DNA of 64,000 nucleotides from Dermatophagoides farinae (Eukaryota > Arthropoda > Arachnida > Sarcoptiformes > Pyroglyphidae). Shown piece by piece: positions 62,193 to 64,000 of this stretch. Position numbers and translations under genes: made by a program. Numbering within the stretch: position 1 is the stretch's first letter; each line of letters begins with the position of its first letter. The notes under the pieces are model-generated. The model searched no databases, was not told where the DNA came from, and saw nothing but the letters and a program-made list of their open reading frames with translations. The stretch is taken from NCBI RefSeq assembly GCF_024713945.1, contig NC_134685.1, positions 2,971,001-3,035,000 on the forward strand, given 5' to 3'.

Positions 62193-63632
62193 GTGATTAT
62201 CATCATCAAGCGATTCATTAAATTTTTTTTTCATCAAGAATTCATGATAAAATGTGTGTATGTGTCTGCGTGTGAAAGAGAGTTGTATGAGAGTTGAATC
62301 CATCAGTCCAATCAAATACACACACACACACACAACAATTGAAAACAACCTACAAACACACATTTACATCAATCAATCATCAACATCAACAACATCAAAA
62401 AACTAACAATTCAAACATACTCTCCCTATATACACATAAGAACAGATACTCATTTTTCAAATGAAATGAAAACAACAACAACAACAACCGAATTATAAAA
62501 TACACATGATGATGACGATGATGATGATAAATAATTAGGTTAGTTTTTATTGTTTTTAATTTGATGATTATTGACCAATTTTATCGTTTTTCTAGAAACA
62601 GCAGCAGCAGCAATTACAGCTGAACGTGGATGAAATTGGTGGAGAAAAAAAAATGCCAGAACAGAAACAACCAGAAAGGTATAGCCCAATGATGATGAAC
62701 CAAAAAAAATCGAATGATGAATTTTGTCTGCTCGAATTATGAATTTTTCTCCTTTTTTTCATCATCATCATCATCATTCATTCATTATGGAAATCAACCG
62801 ATTATTGTGATCAATCATCACTTGATTTATATAAATTGTATAAATGGAAATCGATCGGAATGAAAAATTTCGATGTTAAACAACAACAAAAAAATGACAA
62901 ATTTTTTTTCTTACTCAAATTCTACATATGTGAGATTCCATTACCACCACCACCACCCAGAAAACTCCTACTACCTACAATCTTGTTGTTAAATACATCA
63001 TCAACACACACAGACAAACACAAACAAAAATATTGCCAAAATAACATTGAAACAACAAACTAAATTCACATTTTGAGTGGGTGTTTACATGTTTATGGAG
63101 TGGGAGTGTGTGTGTGTGTGTGTTCATCATTATATCATCATCGTTATATCCAATATAATCAATGAATTTGATTCTTGAAATTTATCCATTTGGAATCACA
63201 TTCATTCACAAACAACAACAACAAAAAAAAACATAAACAAACAAAAAGTGTGATAGACAATGTGCGAGAGAGTTGAAAAAATTAAAATAAAAAAAATAAA
63301 AAAATTTTTCTCTGTATAATTTTTAAGAAATAAAATTTTTGATCTTTTGATTTGTTTTGGATGATGAATGTATGTAGTGGTTGTAGGTTAATCAATTGGA
63401 TTGGTTTTTTTGGCCAAAACAAAAACGACCGATTTTCATTTCGATTTCAAATCAATCAATTTGATTACCTTTTTTGTGGATAGTGGGCGGTTGATTTTCG
63501 GCCCAGAAAAATTGTTGATTGATTGAATCAATTCTAGTGGATTTTTTTCGTTTTGTTCTGGTAGTTGCAATAATATTCTGATTTGATGATTTCTGATATT
63601 CAATAATTCATTTCATTCCATCGCCATCAATC
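61938..63632. other. importin alpha 3' flank and DEG/ENaC upstream region
   Basis: Contains a compound GT/GA repeat (62157..62193), CA and AAC repeats, and a possible orphan exon at 62596..62742 (see findings). 63330..63632 is less repetitive and presumably holds the channel gene's promoter. No other gene is seen. Confidence 0.45.
62157..62193. repeat. compound (GT)n-(GA)n microsatellite
   Basis: Seven GT units pass directly into about eleven GA units. Confidence 0.85.
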
Positions 63633-63989
63633 ATGGGTACACGATTAACAACTTTGGGTGCCGATTCCGGTGTTCCGGGTTTCACTCGTATATTCAGCTC
63701 TACTGGTATACGGAAATCATTTTGGATAGGTGTCGTACTCATATTCATCACATTGACTGTACGTGATTTGATTGATTTGATTAAAGATTATGTACAATAT
63801 CCGGTTACGGTTAATGTTCGTATTGCTGATTCTCGTGTATTGCCATTTCCAGCCATAACTATTTGCAATCTAAATCTGGTGCATCGATCAAGATTTTGTG
63901 CAGCAAAAAATGTTGAAAAACCAGAAATTATTGAAAATATTCTGTGTGCAAAAATTGGTGATATGTTGAATCAATGTAAAATTTCAAAT
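63633..63989 (+). CDS. DEG/ENaC (pickpocket/ASIC-type) sodium channel, first coding exon only
   Basis: A 119-codon first exon ending in AAT|GTAAGT at 63989; the rest lies beyond the window. The family pattern is clear: a short cytoplasmic start with SGVPGFTRIFSS, first transmembrane segment (FWIGVVLIFITLTVRDLI, about 33-50), YVQYPVTVNVRIA just outside, and the hallmark FPAITICNLN, followed by the start of the Cys-rich ectodomain. These are trimeric, amiloride-sensitive sodium channels used in mechanosensation, taste or peptide gating. The ATG at 63633 is the only sensible start. Gating type cannot be told from this part. Confidence 0.9.
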
Positions 63990-64000
63990 GTAAGTTTTTT

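Overview
This is nuclear DNA from a small-genome animal, most likely an arthropod and plausibly an acariform (astigmatid) mite. The sequence shows strongly AT-rich DNA, short introns (mostly about 55-90 nt) with GTAAGT/GTATGT donors, intron-split metazoan genes (Pvr-type receptor kinase, Myo1D, DEG/ENaC channel, PYM, U2AF35), and very dense ATC, AAC and CA microsatellites that also run into coding exons as Q, N, H, D and S tracts. The mite assignment is inference: it rests on composition, intron style and an inactivated trypsin-fold protein of a kind common in these mites. No species can be fixed from the sequence alone.

Layout. 0.3-3 kb: a minus-strand Rnd-like Rho GTPase of five coding exons. 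3-20.4 kb: about 17 kb of simple-sequence-rich DNA with no gene I can support; it may be the first intron of the Rnd-like gene. 21.7-28.6 kb: a minus-strand Pvr/VEGFR-PDGFR-type receptor tyrosine kinase of eight exons, with a complete plus-strand eIF4E gene nested in its third intron. 30-39 kb: a compact run of housekeeping genes: an unknown gene (-), DUSP12 (+), POLR1C (-), FBXL6 (-) and PYM (-). 39.9-45.3 kb: a membrane-anchored inactive serine protease homologue (+) meeting Myo1D (-) tail to tail. 48.2-53.8 kb: U2AF1 (+), an unknown membrane protein (-) with an unresolved 3' end, and NOLC1/Nopp140 (+). 54.8-58.8 kb: an ABCC-type ABC transporter (+). 60.3-61.9 kb: importin alpha of the KPNA1/5/6 type (+). 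From 63.6 kb: the first coding exon of a DEG/ENaC channel that runs off the right edge.

Nothing suggests an operon or a co-inherited gene system. The genes are independent animal genes, many of them in RNA and ribosome biology (eIF4E, PYM, U2AF1, POLR1C, NOLC1, DUSP12), packed head-to-head or tail-to-tail. I found no mobile element, virus copy, rRNA, tRNA or CRISPR array I could support. All exon structures were built by hand from reading frame and GT-AG sites; phases were checked and agree for every multi-exon gene given exon lists, but no transcript evidence was available. The most interesting items are the predicted GTP-locked Rnd-like GTPase with an ORF inside its intron, the eIF4E gene nested in Pvr, the membrane-tethered protease homologue with lost catalytic residues, and overlapping 3' ends of convergent genes.
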